Part shown: piece after piece, positions 28,226 through 37,553 of the stretch
Layout: every line of letters starts with the position of its first letter
Numbering within the stretch: the first letter of the stretch is position 1
Source of the DNA: Afifella sp. IM 167
GTDB lineage: Bacteria > Pseudomonadota > Alphaproteobacteria > Rhizobiales > Afifellaceae
Assembly: GCF_020144925.1 (NCBI RefSeq)
Contig: NZ_NSLC01000011.1
Location: 1 to 64,000 of the forward strand
DNA: 64,000 bases
Direction: 5' to 3'
Position numbers and translations under genes: made by a program
The notes under the pieces: generated by a model
What the model saw: only the letters and a program-made list of their open reading frames with translations
What the model was told of the DNA's origin: nothing
The model's database searches: none

Positions 28226-29463
28226 CACCGGATCCCGCTGCCGGCGATCCAGGCGGCCAGCTTCTGCCGTTCCTGCGGCGTGATGACGGCGACGGCGGGC
28301 GGCGGCATGGCATGCGAGCGCACCGCCTGAAGCTCGATCAGGTGCCAGTTGCGCACCACGTCCCGGGTGGTATCGAGCCGCACGTTCTTCGGGGCGCGCA
28401 AGACGCCCTCATAGAGCGGCTCGGCGGCATGGCACATGGAGCAATGGCCCATGACGATCGCCTCGGCCTCGTCGAAATCGGCCGAGGCCATGAGGGCCTT
28501 TTCGGTCGCGTTCGGCGCGGCGGTGTCCGGCGTGGCAGCGGCCGCCTCGGCGGCATCGGTGCCCGGATAGCGCGACAGGAAGACGATGGCGAGAAAGAGG
28601 AGCGCCACGGCCGCCCAGGGCCACCAGAGCATCCGGCCGGTCGCGTGCATGACGTTGAAGAAATGCCGGATGAGCGCCCCCGCCGGCAGGATGAGGATGG
28701 CGATCAACCAGTTCCATTCCGTTGCGAAGGCAAGGGGGTAATGGTTGGAGACCATGAAGAAGAGGACGGGCAGCGTCAGGTAATTGTTGTGCAACGAACG
28801 CTGCTTGGCCGCCAGGCCGAGGGAGGGGTCGGGATCGCGCCCGGCCTTGAGGTCGGCGACGACGATCTTCTGGTTCGGGATGATCAGGAAGAAGACGTTG
28901 GCCGTCATGATCGCGGCGATCAGCGCGCCGCAATGGATGAAGGCGCCGCGGCCGGAAAAGACCTGGGTGAAGGCGAAAAAGACGAGACAGAGGAAGACGA
29001 AGAGGGCCGCCAACAGCACGGCGTCGTTCCGGCCGAGCGGCGAGCGGCAGAGGAGATCATAGACGATCCAGCCGGAGGCAAGGCCGCCAAGGCTGATTGC
29101 GACGGCGCCCCAGACCGGCAGATCGACCCTCGACGGATCGAGCAGGAAGAGCTCGGCGCCGAAATAGTAGACGATGACGAGGAGCAGGAAGCCGGAGAGG
29201 AAGGTGGAATAGCTCTCCCATTTGAACCAGGTGAGCTCCTGCGGCATGAAATGCGGCGCGATCGTATATTTCTGCAGGTGGTAGAAGCCGCCGCCATGCA
29301 CCTGCCAGGCCTCGCCGCTGACGCCCTCGGGCATGCCGGAGCGCTTCTTCAGGCCGAGATCGAGGGCGATGAAATAGAAGGAAGAGCCGATCCAGGCGAT
29401 GCCGGTGATGACATGCACCCAGCGCACCGCGAAACTCAGCCATTCCCACAAAACCGGGCCCAT
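28225..29463 (-). CDS. puuD: Urate oxidase, membrane-bound PuuD with C-terminal cytochrome c domain
   Basis: Oxidises urate to 5-hydroxyisourate. The protein has 412 residues. The N-terminal DUF989 part has about eight membrane helices (first in WLSFAVRWVHVITGIAWIGS) and the HGGGFYHLQKY and HNNYLTLPVLFFM segments. A soluble C-terminal tail carries one haem c motif, CSMCH at residues 341-345, with a candidate distal Met in HAMPPP. Electrons are expected to pass to the respiratory chain, so no hydrogen peroxide would be formed. It lies between the BMP transporter genes and guaD and shares the operon with uraH, which acts on its product. Confidence 0.92.
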   Translation of the reverse strand: MGPVLWEWLSFAVRWVHVITGIAWIGSSFYFIALDLGLKKRSGMPEGVSGEAWQVHGGGFYHLQKYTIAPHFMPQELTWFKWESYSTFLSGFLLLVIVYYFGAELFLLDPSRVDLPVWGAVAISLGGLASGWIVYDLLCRSPLGRNDAVLLAALFVFLCLVFFAFTQVFSGRGAFIHCGALIAAIMTANVFFLIIPNQKIVVADLKAGRDPDPSLGLAAKQRSLHNNYLTLPVLFFMVSNHYPLAFATEWNWLIAILILPAGALIRHFFNVMHATGRMLWWPWAAVALLFLAIVFLSRYPGTDAAEAAAATPDTAAPNATEKALMASADFDEAEAIVMGHCSMCHAAEPLYEGVLRAPKNVRLDTTRDVVRNWHLIELQAVRSHAMPPPAVAVITPQERQKLAAWIAGSGIR

Positions 29464-29502
29464 CGATCCTCCAGCGGCGGGCGCGCGGCCCCGACATGAG
29501 AA

Positions 29503-29526
29503 GGGAGCCGGCCGCGGCCGGCTCCC
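29503..29526 (-). terminator. Perfect palindromic hairpin between BMP binding-protein gene and puuD
   Basis: A 12-bp perfect palindromic stem (arm GGGAGCCGGCCG) lies between the BMP binding-protein stop (29545) and the puuD start (29463). On the plus strand CGTCTTTT follows; on the minus strand only TTCT follows, so leftward termination is probably partial. It may separate transporter and enzyme expression, or protect the binding-protein mRNA. Confidence 0.5.
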
Positions 29527-29544
29527 CGTCTTTTCGCGGCCAGA

Positions 29545-30621
29545 CTAGCTCTGCACGCCTTCCACGTACCAGTCCATGCCGAGGAGATCGGCGTCGGGGA
29601 TGGTCTCGCCGTCCTTGATCTTGACCTCGCCGGACTGGTCCTTGATCGGGCCGGTGAAGGGATGCAGCGTGCCGGCGGCGATGTCGTTCTTCACCTTGTC
29701 GGCCGCCTCGCGCACATCGGCGGGCATGATCTCGTTGTAGGGCGAGATGCCGACGAGGCCTTCCTTGATGCCCCACCAGATGTCCTCCGGCTCCCAGGTT
29801 CCGTCGATCTGCTTCTGGATCTGCTGGACGTAGTAGGGACCCCAATTGTCGGTGATGGCCGTCAGATGCGCCTTCGGGGCGAAGGACATCATGTCGGAGG
29901 CCTGGCCGAAGGCGTAGACGCCGCGCTGCTCGGCAGCCTGCAGCGGGGCCGGGGAATCGGTGTGCTGGGTGATGATATCGCAGCCCTGGTCGATGAGGGC
30001 CTTGGCGGCATCGGCTTCCTTGGCCGGGTCGTACCAGGAGTTCACCCACACGACCTGCACCTTGAAGTCCGGATTGATCTTCTGGGCGGCGAGGGTGAAG
30101 GCGTTGATGCCCATCACCACTTCCGGGATCGGCACGGAGGCCACGTAACCAGCCTTGCCGGTCTTCGACATCATGCCGGCGATGGTGCCGATGACGGCGC
30201 GCCCCTCGTAGAAGCGGGCGTTGTAGATGCCGACATTGTCGGCGGTCTTGTAGCCGGTGGCGTGCTCGAAATGCACGTCCGGGAACTGCTTGGCAACCTT
30301 GATGGTCGGGTTCATGAAGCCGAAGGAGGTGGTGAAGATCAGCTTGTTGCCCTGCTGGGCGAGCTGGCGGATGACGCGCTCCGAATCCGGACCCTCGGCA
30401 ACGTTCTCCACATAGTTCGTCTTGATCTTGTCGCCGAACTTCTCGACGGCCTCCTTGCGTGCCGTGTCGTGGGCGTGCGTCCAGCCGTAATCGCCGACCG
30501 GGCCGACATAGACGAAGCCGACATTCAATACGTCCTGCGCCGAGGCGCGGCCGATGAGGCCCGGCAGGGCGAGCGTCGCGGCGGAGCCGGCGAGCAACTG
30601 GCGTCTGTTGATCCTGAACAT
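29545..30621 (-). CDS. BMP family (PnrA-like) purine/nucleoside-binding protein
   Basis: Substrate-binding protein of 358 residues with a twin-arginine-like signal (INRRQLLAGSAATLALPGL, cleavage near ASAQD). The mature start NVGFVYVGPVGDYGWTHAHD and the segments QQGNKLIFTTSFGFMNP and GCDIITQHTDSPAPLQAAEQ are typical of the BMP/PnrA family. That family binds nucleosides or purines in many bacteria. It belongs with the two permeases and the double ATPase directly upstream. Placement inside the xanthine/urate gene set suggests a purine base or nucleoside as ligand. Confidence 0.88.
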   Translation of the reverse strand: MFRINRRQLLAGSAATLALPGLIGRASAQDVLNVGFVYVGPVGDYGWTHAHDTARKEAVEKFGDKIKTNYVENVAEGPDSERVIRQLAQQGNKLIFTTSFGFMNPTIKVAKQFPDVHFEHATGYKTADNVGIYNARFYEGRAVIGTIAGMMSKTGKAGYVASVPIPEVVMGINAFTLAAQKINPDFKVQVVWVNSWYDPAKEADAAKALIDQGCDIITQHTDSPAPLQAAEQRGVYAFGQASDMMSFAPKAHLTAITDNWGPYYVQQIQKQIDGTWEPEDIWWGIKEGLVGISPYNEIMPADVREAADKVKNDIAAGTLHPFTGPIKDQSGEVKIKDGETIPDADLLGMDWYVEGVQS

Positions 30622-30674
30622 TTTTTGCAAAAGCTCCCTGTTTTCGTGACTTGAGGGTCTTGGGGCGCGCCGGC

Positions 30675-31601
30675 CTAGCCGGTCGCGCGGAAAGGCTTGC
30701 CGAGACAGGCCGGCGCCGCCAGCCGCCCGCCCGCCGGGGCGATGGAGATCGCCGTCAGGACGACGATGGTGGCGAGATAGGGCAGCATGGCGAGGAATTC
30801 GGGCGCCACCACGGAAACGCCGGCCGCCTTGGCGTGCAGCTCCAGGGTCATCACCGCGCCGAAGAGATAGGCGCCGCCGAGAAGGCGGAGCGGGCGCCAG
30901 GAGGCGAAGACGACGAGGGCGAGCGCGATCCAGCCGCGCCCGGCCGTCAGCCTGTCCGCCCACATCGGCGTCAGCACCAGCGAATAATAGGAGCCGCCGA
31001 GTCCTGCCATGGCGCCGCCGAAGGCGACGGCGAGATAGCGCACGCCGATCACCGGATAGCCGATGGAATGGGCGGCCTCGTCGCTCTCGCCGATCGCCCG
31101 CAGGATAAGGCCGGCACGCGAGCGCGTCAGGAACCAGGCGACGAGCGCCGTCATGACAAGCGAGATGTAGACGAGCGGCGAATAGCCGAAGAGGACACGC
31201 CAGATCGGGTCTTCCGCCAGCGCGGCGGGAAAGACATGGGCGAGAGCCGGCACGGTGAGCCCGACGAAGCCCTGGCCGATCAGCGAAGAAAGGCCGATGC
31301 CGAAGATCGTCAGCGCAAGGCCCGTCGCCACCTGGTTCGCCGTCAGCGTCAGCGTCAGGAAGGCGAAGATCATCGAGGCGGCGGCGGAGGCGACCATCGC
31401 GGCCACGAGGCCGAGCGGGGCGCTGCCGGTCGAATAGGTGACGGCGAAGGCGGTGACGGCGCCGATCAGCATCATGCCTTCGAGGCCGAGATTGAGGACG
31501 CCCGATTTCTCCACGACGAGTTCACCGAGGGCGGCGAGGAGGATCGGGGTGGCGGCGCCCACCACCGTCATCAGGATGGAAATGAGGATCGCGGTGGTCA
31601 T
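30675..31601 (-). CDS. Purine/nucleoside ABC transporter permease (YufQ-like)
   Basis: Inner-membrane permease of 308 residues with about nine hydrophobic segments and the BPD_transp_2 pattern (GVLNLGLEGMMLIGAV near the start, LTANQVATGLALTIFG). The start ATG overlaps the stop of the partner permease as ATGA. The binding-protein gene follows after 53 bases. It forms the heterodimeric channel with the next permease, like YufP/YufQ of Gram-positive nucleoside importers. Confidence 0.88.
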   Translation of the reverse strand: MTTAILISILMTVVGAATPILLAALGELVVEKSGVLNLGLEGMMLIGAVTAFAVTYSTGSAPLGLVAAMVASAAASMIFAFLTLTLTANQVATGLALTIFGIGLSSLIGQGFVGLTVPALAHVFPAALAEDPIWRVLFGYSPLVYISLVMTALVAWFLTRSRAGLILRAIGESDEAAHSIGYPVIGVRYLAVAFGGAMAGLGGSYYSLVLTPMWADRLTAGRGWIALALVVFASWRPLRLLGGAYLFGAVMTLELHAKAAGVSVVAPEFLAMLPYLATIVVLTAISIAPAGGRLAAPACLGKPFRATG

Positions 31602-32743
31602 GCCGAGGCGCTCTCCGGCTCCGGCGCCTTGGCGCCGGCGGGCTGCCCGGAAGCGGGCCTTTCATGCGTGGCGCGGGCGCCGGCGGGGACGACAAGGCGC
31701 AGGCGGTATCGCACCAGCACGTCGACGGCGAGAAGGAAGAACAGCATCATCGCCTGGAACATGCCCGTCGCCGCATAGGGGAGCCCGATCGCCGTCTGGG
31801 CGTTCTCTCCGCCCACATAGGAGATAGCAAGAACCATGCCCGCGAGCACGATGCCGAGCGGGTGCAGACGGCCGAGGAAGGCGACGATGATCGCCGTGAA
31901 ACCGTAGTTCTGCGGGAATTGCGGCGTCATCTGCTGAAAGGGCCCGACGGCCTCGAAGATGCCGGCAAGGCCGGCCAGCCCACCGGAGGTCAGGAGCGCC
32001 AGCCAGATCGTGCTTCTGGCCGAAAAGCCGGCATGACGGGCCGCCTGCGGTGCAAGACCGACGATGCGCACCTGGAAGCCGGTGATGGTGCGCGACAGGA
32101 TCACCCAGACCACGACCGCGATGAGCACGGCCATCGGCACGCCGAGATGGATGAGTGTGCCGGGCACGACGATCGGCAGGGTCTGCCATTCGGTGAAGAG
32201 GCGCGTCTGGGGAAAGCCGAAGCCCTCCGGATCGCGCCACGGCCCCCGCATCAGGTAAAAGAGGAGCTGGATCGCCACATAGGTGAGCATCAGGCTCGTC
32301 AGGATCTCGTTGACGTTGAAGCGGGTCTTCAGGAAGGCCGGGATCGCCGCCCAGGCGAGGCCGCCCAGAATGCCGGCAAGCACGATCGCGGGCAGGATCC
32401 AGTAGCCCTCCATGCCCCAGGTGGCGAGCGCGACACCGGTGCCGGCGAGCGCACCCACGATGTACTGGCCCTCGGCACCGATGTTCCAGACATTCGCCCG
32501 GAAGCCGATGGCGAGGCCGAGCGCGATGATGATGAGCGGCGCGGCCTTCACGAAGAGGTCCTGCCAGCGATAGGGATCGACCAGCGGGGTGAGGAAGATC
32601 TGGTAGATCGCGCCGAGGCCGTCATAGCCCATGAGGGTGAAGATCACGATGCCGGCGACGACGGTGAGGAGCACCGCCAGAGCGGGCGTCACGTAGAGCA
32701 TCAAGCGGCTCGGCTCGCGGCGCGCCTCCAGCTTAAGCCGCAT
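31598..32743 (-). CDS. Purine/nucleoside ABC transporter permease (YufP-like)
   Basis: Inner-membrane permease of 381 residues. Seen: the N-terminal helix (LMLYVTPALAVLLTVVAGIV), the GFRANVWNIGAEGQYIVGAL signature of nucleoside-type permeases, FNVNEILTSLMLTYVA, and a Pro/Ala-rich cytoplasmic tail (about 25 residues). Its start overlaps the ATPase gene end by 11 bases. It pairs with the YufQ-like permease. Confidence 0.88.
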   Translation of the reverse strand: MRLKLEARREPSRLMLYVTPALAVLLTVVAGIVIFTLMGYDGLGAIYQIFLTPLVDPYRWQDLFVKAAPLIIIALGLAIGFRANVWNIGAEGQYIVGALAGTGVALATWGMEGYWILPAIVLAGILGGLAWAAIPAFLKTRFNVNEILTSLMLTYVAIQLLFYLMRGPWRDPEGFGFPQTRLFTEWQTLPIVVPGTLIHLGVPMAVLIAVVVWVILSRTITGFQVRIVGLAPQAARHAGFSARSTIWLALLTSGGLAGLAGIFEAVGPFQQMTPQFPQNYGFTAIIVAFLGRLHPLGIVLAGMVLAISYVGGENAQTAIGLPYAATGMFQAMMLFFLLAVDVLVRYRLRLVVPAGARATHERPASGQPAGAKAPEPESASA

Positions 32744-34301
32744 GGGAGTGCTCCTCCTGGTCGAGGGCGGCGGAAGCGTCGTCCTCGCCGTGCATGCCGC
32801 CCATCAGGAGGCCGACGCGCTCGATCGATATGCCTTCCACTTCCATCATCTCCGACAGGCGGCCGCCGTTGATGACGGCGAGCCGGTCGCACAGCGCCAG
32901 AAGCTCGTCGAGGTCCTGGCTGATGACGAGGATCGCCGAGCCGGCGGCGGCGAGATCGACAAGCGCCTGGTGGATCGCCGCGGCCGCGCCCGCATCGACG
33001 CCCCAGGTCGGCTGGGAGACGACGAGGATGTCCGGCTTCTGCAGGATCTCGCGGCCCATGATGAATTTCTGCAGGTTGCCGCCGGAAAGGCTGCCGGCCG
33101 TCGCCTTCGGCCCCGTCGCCTTCACGCCGAAGGTGTCGATGACGTTCCTGGCGTAGTCCTCGGCGGCCGAATAGCGGATGAAGCCCTGGCCGGTGAGGCC
33201 CATGCGGTAGCGGGCCGTCAGCACCGTATTGTCGGAAAGCGAGATGCCGGGAACGGAGCCGTGTCCGTTGCGCTCTTCGGGCACCGAGCACATGCCGTCG
33301 CGCCGCCTCTCGCCGACATTGGCGGCGATGCAGGCCTTGCCATTGAGGAAGATCGCGCCGTGCTCGGCGCCGTCCATCTCGCCGGCGAGCGCGGCCAGAA
33401 GCTCGTTCTGGCCATTGCCGGCGACCCCGGCGATGCCGACGATCTCGCCGGCGCGCACATTGAGGCTGATCTCCTTCAAGGGCACGCCGAAGGGGCCTTC
33501 GCGCGGGGCCGAAAGGCGGATGACCTTCAGCCGGTCCGGTCCGAAATCGGCCGTGCGCTTGCGGCTGACATCGCGCAGCGAGCCGCCGATCATCATCTCG
33601 GCCATGGAGCGCGCCGATTCCTCGCGCGGATCGCAAGTGGCGACGACGCGCCCGCCGCGCAGGATCGTGGCGGTCTCGCAGAGCGCCTTTATCTCGTGCA
33701 GCTTGTGAGAAATGTAGAGGATGGAGCAGCCTTCGGAGGCGAGCTGGCGCAAAGTCTCGAAGAGGCGTTCCACCTCCTGCGGCGTCAGCACCGAGGTCGG
33801 CTCATCCATGATGAGGAGCTTCGGCTTCTGCAGAAGGGCGCGCACGATCTCGATGCGCTGACGCTCGCCGACGGAAAGGGTGTGCACCTCGCGTCTGGGG
33901 TCGAGCGGCAGGTGGTAGGTCTTGAGAATCTCCGTGACCCGCTGCTGCAATTCGCGCCAGGAATATTTCTCGTCGATGCCGAGCGCGATGTTCTCAAGCA
34001 CCGTCATCGCCTCGAAGAGCGAGAAATGCTGGAAGACCATGCCGATGCCGAGGCGCCGCGCCACCTTCGGATTGGCGACCTCCACCTCCTCGCCGTCCCA
34101 GAAGATGCGCCCTTCATCGGCGTGCTGCACGCCGTAGATGATCTTGACGAGGGTGGACTTGCCCGCCCCGTTCTCTCCGAGAAGCGCATGGATCTCGCCG
34201 GGCGCGACCGAAAAGCTCACATCGTCATTGGCGAGAACGCCCGGAAAGCGCTTGGTGATACCCTCAAGCGCCAGCCGCGGCGGTTGCCCTTGTTTTGCCA
34301 T
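32733..34301 (-). CDS. Purine/nucleoside ABC transporter ATPase with two ABC domains (YufO-like)
   Basis: A 522-residue ATPase. The first ABC domain has a full Walker A (GENGAGKSTLVKIIYG), signature (LSVGERQRIEIVRAL) and Walker B (LLIMDEPTSVLTPQE). The second has the degenerate Walker A (VAGVAGNGQNELLAAL) and signature LSGGNLQKFIMGREI usual in sugar/nucleoside-type ATPases. I chose ATG 34301, which begins the protein as MAKQGQPPRLALEG; it lies inside the end of xdhC, a 38-base overlap in another frame. It drives the two permeases that follow. Confidence 0.9.
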   Translation of the reverse strand: MAKQGQPPRLALEGITKRFPGVLANDDVSFSVAPGEIHALLGENGAGKSTLVKIIYGVQHADEGRIFWDGEEVEVANPKVARRLGIGMVFQHFSLFEAMTVLENIALGIDEKYSWRELQQRVTEILKTYHLPLDPRREVHTLSVGERQRIEIVRALLQKPKLLIMDEPTSVLTPQEVERLFETLRQLASEGCSILYISHKLHEIKALCETATILRGGRVVATCDPREESARSMAEMMIGGSLRDVSRKRTADFGPDRLKVIRLSAPREGPFGVPLKEISLNVRAGEIVGIAGVAGNGQNELLAALAGEMDGAEHGAIFLNGKACIAANVGERRRDGMCSVPEERNGHGSVPGISLSDNTVLTARYRMGLTGQGFIRYSAAEDYARNVIDTFGVKATGPKATAGSLSGGNLQKFIMGREILQKPDILVVSQPTWGVDAGAAAAIHQALVDLAAAGSAILVISQDLDELLALCDRLAVINGGRLSEMMEVEGISIERVGLLMGGMHGEDDASAALDQEEHSHAA

Positions 34302-35154
34302 CGCTCGCTCTTCTTCCCTGCCTGTCGCCCGCCGCGGGTGGTTCCGACCGCCATTTGATGAGGCTTGTGGTGACTTCCGCCGCGACCAGGGCCGCAATCA
34401 CGGGCGGGCGCTTGTCACGCAGCGCCGTTCCGCCGATCGGCAGGACGAGACGGTCGAATGTGGCGCGCTGGAGCCCTTCCCGGCAAGCCCAGCGCTCGAA
34501 TTGCGCACGCTTCGTTTTGGAGCCGATCATGCCCGTATAGGCGAGGTCGTCGCGCTTCAGCGCCGCCTGGGTGATGGCGAAATCGATGGCGTGGCTATGG
34601 GTCGCGACGATCACCGCCGAGCCCGGCGGCGCTTCGGCCACGACCGCCTCGCCGAGAGCCGTCCAGACCGTCTCCACGCCCGCCGGCAGATCCGTCAGCA
34701 GCTCCTCGCGCGCATCGACGACGCTGGTGCGGAAAGGCAGCGGCGCGAGCGCGAGGGCGAGCGCCCTTCCGACATGGCCGGCGCCGAAGACATAGATCGC
34801 CGGCTCGAGCGCCCTCGCCGCCTCCTCGGCGCTTTCGATCTCGGCAAGGAGGGCCGCATCGGCGATACGGAAGGAAAGGCCCACCCTGCCGCCGCAGCAC
34901 TGGCCGAGATCGGGGCCGAGCGGCACCTTGTGCTCCGCACGCTGGCGCTCCTCGGCAATGAGCCGGCGCGCGGCGGCGAGCGCCTCGTATTCCAGCGTGC
35001 CGCCGCCGATCGTGCCGGCAAAACCCGTCTCGGAGACGAGCATCGCCGCGCCCGCCTCGCGGGGCGTCGATCCCTTCGCCTCGTCGACGCGCACGAAAAT
35101 CGCCGGCTCGCCCGCCGCGAGCCTGTCGCGCAGGAAGGCGGCGAGCGACTTCAA
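34264..35154 (-). CDS. xdhC: Xanthine dehydrogenase accessory protein XdhC
   Basis: Inserts sulfurated molybdenum cofactor into xanthine dehydrogenase. The protein has 296 residues. The N-terminal part has VDEAKGSTPREAGAAMLV, TIGGGTLEYEAL and the cysteine pair in LGQCCGGRVGL. The C-terminal Rossmann-like part has IYVFGAGHVGRALALALAP and YTGMIGSKTKRAQFE. The start is TTG, overlapping the xdhB stop as TTGA. A Lys/Arg/Ala-rich tail of about 25 residues runs over the start of the ATPase gene. Confidence 0.9.
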   Translation of the reverse strand: MKSLAAFLRDRLAAGEPAIFVRVDEAKGSTPREAGAAMLVSETGFAGTIGGGTLEYEALAAARRLIAEERQRAEHKVPLGPDLGQCCGGRVGLSFRIADAALLAEIESAEEAARALEPAIYVFGAGHVGRALALALAPLPFRTSVVDAREELLTDLPAGVETVWTALGEAVVAEAPPGSAVIVATHSHAIDFAITQAALKRDDLAYTGMIGSKTKRAQFERWACREGLQRATFDRLVLPIGGTALRDKRPPVIAALVAAEVTTSLIKWRSEPPAAGDRQGRRASDGKTRATAAAGA

Positions 35155-37553
35155 GAAGTGGCCCCCGCGCGGCGGCGGACGTCTTCCACGGCAAAAAGAA
35201 TGCGCTCCGGCGTCGCCGGGGCGTCGAGATCGGGGAACGCCCTGTAATCCGATGCGGCCGAGACGGCGTCGGCAAGGGCGGAGAAGACGGAGATCGCCAG
35301 CATCAGCGGCGGCTCGCCCACCGCCTTCGAGCGGTGGATGGTCGCGGCGCGGTTCTCGCCCTTCTTCCAGATGGCGATGCGCATGTCGTCCGGGCGGTCG
35401 TTCGCCGTCGGGATCTTGTAGGTGGAGGGGGCGTGCGTCTTCAGCTCGCCCTTCTCGTCCCAGACGAGTTCCTCGGTGGTGAGCCAGCCCATGCCCTGGA
35501 TGAAGCCGCCCTCGATCTGGCCCATATCGACGGCCGGGTTCAGCGAGCGGCCGACCTCGTGGAGGATGTCGATGCGCGTGGCGCGGTTCTCGCCGGTTAG
35601 CGTATCGATCGCCACCTCCGAGCAGGCGGCGCCATAGGCAAAATAGAAGAAGGGGCAGCCGCGCGCCGTCTCCCGGTCGTAATGGACGCCGGGCGTGGCA
35701 TAGAACCCCGTGGAGGAGAGCGAGACGCGAGCGAGATAGGCCTCGCCGACGAGGTCGGCAAAGCTCATCTCCTCGTTGCCGATCCTGACCCGGTTCGGGC
35801 CGAAGACCACCTGTTCGGCCGGCACGTGCCAGGCGTTCGCGGCGAAGGCGACGAGCCGCTCCCTGATGGTGCGGGCGGCGGCCTGCGCGGCCATGCCGTT
35901 CATGTCGGAGCCGGAGGAGGCGGCCGTGGCGGAGGTGTTGGGCACCTTCGCCGTGTTCGTGGGGGTGATCTTCACCTTCTCGACGTCGATCTGGAATTCC
36001 TCGGCGACGACCTGGGCCACCTTCATGAAGAGCCCCTGCCCCATCTCCGTGCCGCCGTGGTTCAGCATGACGGAGCCGTCCTTGTAGACATGGACGAGGG
36101 CGCCGGCCTGGTTGAGATGCGTCGTCGTGAAGGAGATGCCGAACTTCACCGGCGTCAGGGCGATGCCCTTCTTGAGGATCGGGCTCTTTGCATTGAACTG
36201 GCGGATCGCTGCCCGGCGGGCGCGATACTCCGAGCTTGCCTCCAGCTCCTCCACCATCTCGGCGATGACGCTGTCCGTCACCTCCATATGGTAGGGCGTC
36301 AGCGCTCCGCCTTCGGCCGGATAGAAGTTCGCCTTGCGCACATCGAGCGGATCGCGCCCGAGATCGAAGGCGATGCGGTCGATCATCCGTTCCGTCGCCA
36401 CCATGCCCTGCGGGCCGCCGAAGCCGCGGAAGGCCGTGTTGGAGACGGTGTGCGTCTTCAGACGCCGCGAGGTGACGCGGGCATTGTTCAGGGCATAGGC
36501 GTTGTCGGCATGGAACATCGCCCGGTCGGCGATGGCGCCGGAAAGGTCGGCCGAATAGCCGCAGCGGGCGGCCTGATCGAAAGCGGCGCCGGCGATGCGG
36601 CCCTCCTCGTCGAAGCCCACCTGCCAGTCGATGACGAAGTCGTGGCGCTTGCCCGTCATCACCATGTCGTCGTCGCGATCGAGGCGCAGCTTGGCCGGCC
36701 TTCCCGTCTTCCTCACCGCCAGCGCGGCGATCGCCGCGAGCAGCGCCGGCTGGCTTTCCTTGCCGCCGAAGCCGCCGCCCATGCGGCGCACCTCCACCGT
36801 GACGGCATGATCGGGCAGGCCGAGCACCTTGGCGACGTTGTGCTGCACCTCGCTCGGATGCTGGGTGGAGGAGAAGACGGTGATGTCGCCATTCTCGCCG
36901 GGCTGGGCGTAGGCGATCTGGCCTTCCAGATAGAAATGGTCCTGGCCACCTATGGCGATGCGGCCGGATGCCCGCTGGGGGGCGGCGTCGATGGCGGCCG
37001 CGGCGTCACCGAGCCGCATCTCGTGCGGCGGCAGGAGGTCCGCACCCGCCTCCAGCGCCGCCTCGATGGAGAGGATCGGCGGCAGCTCCTCATAGGCGAT
37101 CTCGGCAAGATCGGCCGCGGCGCGCGCGAGAGCCGGCGTTTCGGCGGCGACGGCGAAAAGCGACTGGCCGCGATATTCCACGACGTGCTCGGCGAAGACC
37201 GGATCGTCGCCATAGACCGGGCTCGCATCGTTCTCGCCGGGAATGTCGGCCGCCGCGAGCACGCAGGCAACGCCCGGCGCGGCACGCACCTTCTCAAGGT
37301 CGAGGGAGAGGATTCTCGCATGCGGGCGGGCGCTCATCGCCACGTAGAGGTGAAGCGTGCCCGGCAGTTCGGGCAGGTCGTCAATATAGCGCGCCTCGCC
37401 GCTCACATGCCCGGCGGCGCTGTCATGGGCGAGCGGGGCGGAGACCCCGCCGGCGATCGGAGTCTCAACCTTTTCCTTCGTGGCAGCCGGCTCTCCGTGC
37501 TTCAGCCTCGCCGTGCCGGCAACGCCGCGATCCTGGATGAGGTTCTCGTCCAT
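35151..37553 (-). CDS. xdhB: Xanthine dehydrogenase, molybdopterin-binding subunit
   Basis: Large subunit of 800 residues that binds molybdopterin and carries out hydroxylation of hypoxanthine and xanthine. Seen: VSAPLAHDSAAGHVSGEARYIDD at the start, the RRMGGGFGGKESQ motif, TAFRGFGGPQGM near the substrate pocket, and VMLNHGGTEMGQGLFMKVAQ. The C-terminal KAVGEPPLML motif carries the catalytic glutamate. The ATG overlaps the xdhA stop. With XdhA it makes the two-subunit bacterial enzyme. Confidence 0.93.
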   Translation of the reverse strand: MDENLIQDRGVAGTARLKHGEPAATKEKVETPIAGGVSAPLAHDSAAGHVSGEARYIDDLPELPGTLHLYVAMSARPHARILSLDLEKVRAAPGVACVLAAADIPGENDASPVYGDDPVFAEHVVEYRGQSLFAVAAETPALARAAADLAEIAYEELPPILSIEAALEAGADLLPPHEMRLGDAAAAIDAAPQRASGRIAIGGQDHFYLEGQIAYAQPGENGDITVFSSTQHPSEVQHNVAKVLGLPDHAVTVEVRRMGGGFGGKESQPALLAAIAALAVRKTGRPAKLRLDRDDDMVMTGKRHDFVIDWQVGFDEEGRIAGAAFDQAARCGYSADLSGAIADRAMFHADNAYALNNARVTSRRLKTHTVSNTAFRGFGGPQGMVATERMIDRIAFDLGRDPLDVRKANFYPAEGGALTPYHMEVTDSVIAEMVEELEASSEYRARRAAIRQFNAKSPILKKGIALTPVKFGISFTTTHLNQAGALVHVYKDGSVMLNHGGTEMGQGLFMKVAQVVAEEFQIDVEKVKITPTNTAKVPNTSATAASSGSDMNGMAAQAAARTIRERLVAFAANAWHVPAEQVVFGPNRVRIGNEEMSFADLVGEAYLARVSLSSTGFYATPGVHYDRETARGCPFFYFAYGAACSEVAIDTLTGENRATRIDILHEVGRSLNPAVDMGQIEGGFIQGMGWLTTEELVWDEKGELKTHAPSTYKIPTANDRPDDMRIAIWKKGENRAATIHRSKAVGEPPLMLAISVFSALADAVSAASDYRAFPDLDAPATPERILFAVEDVRRRAGATS

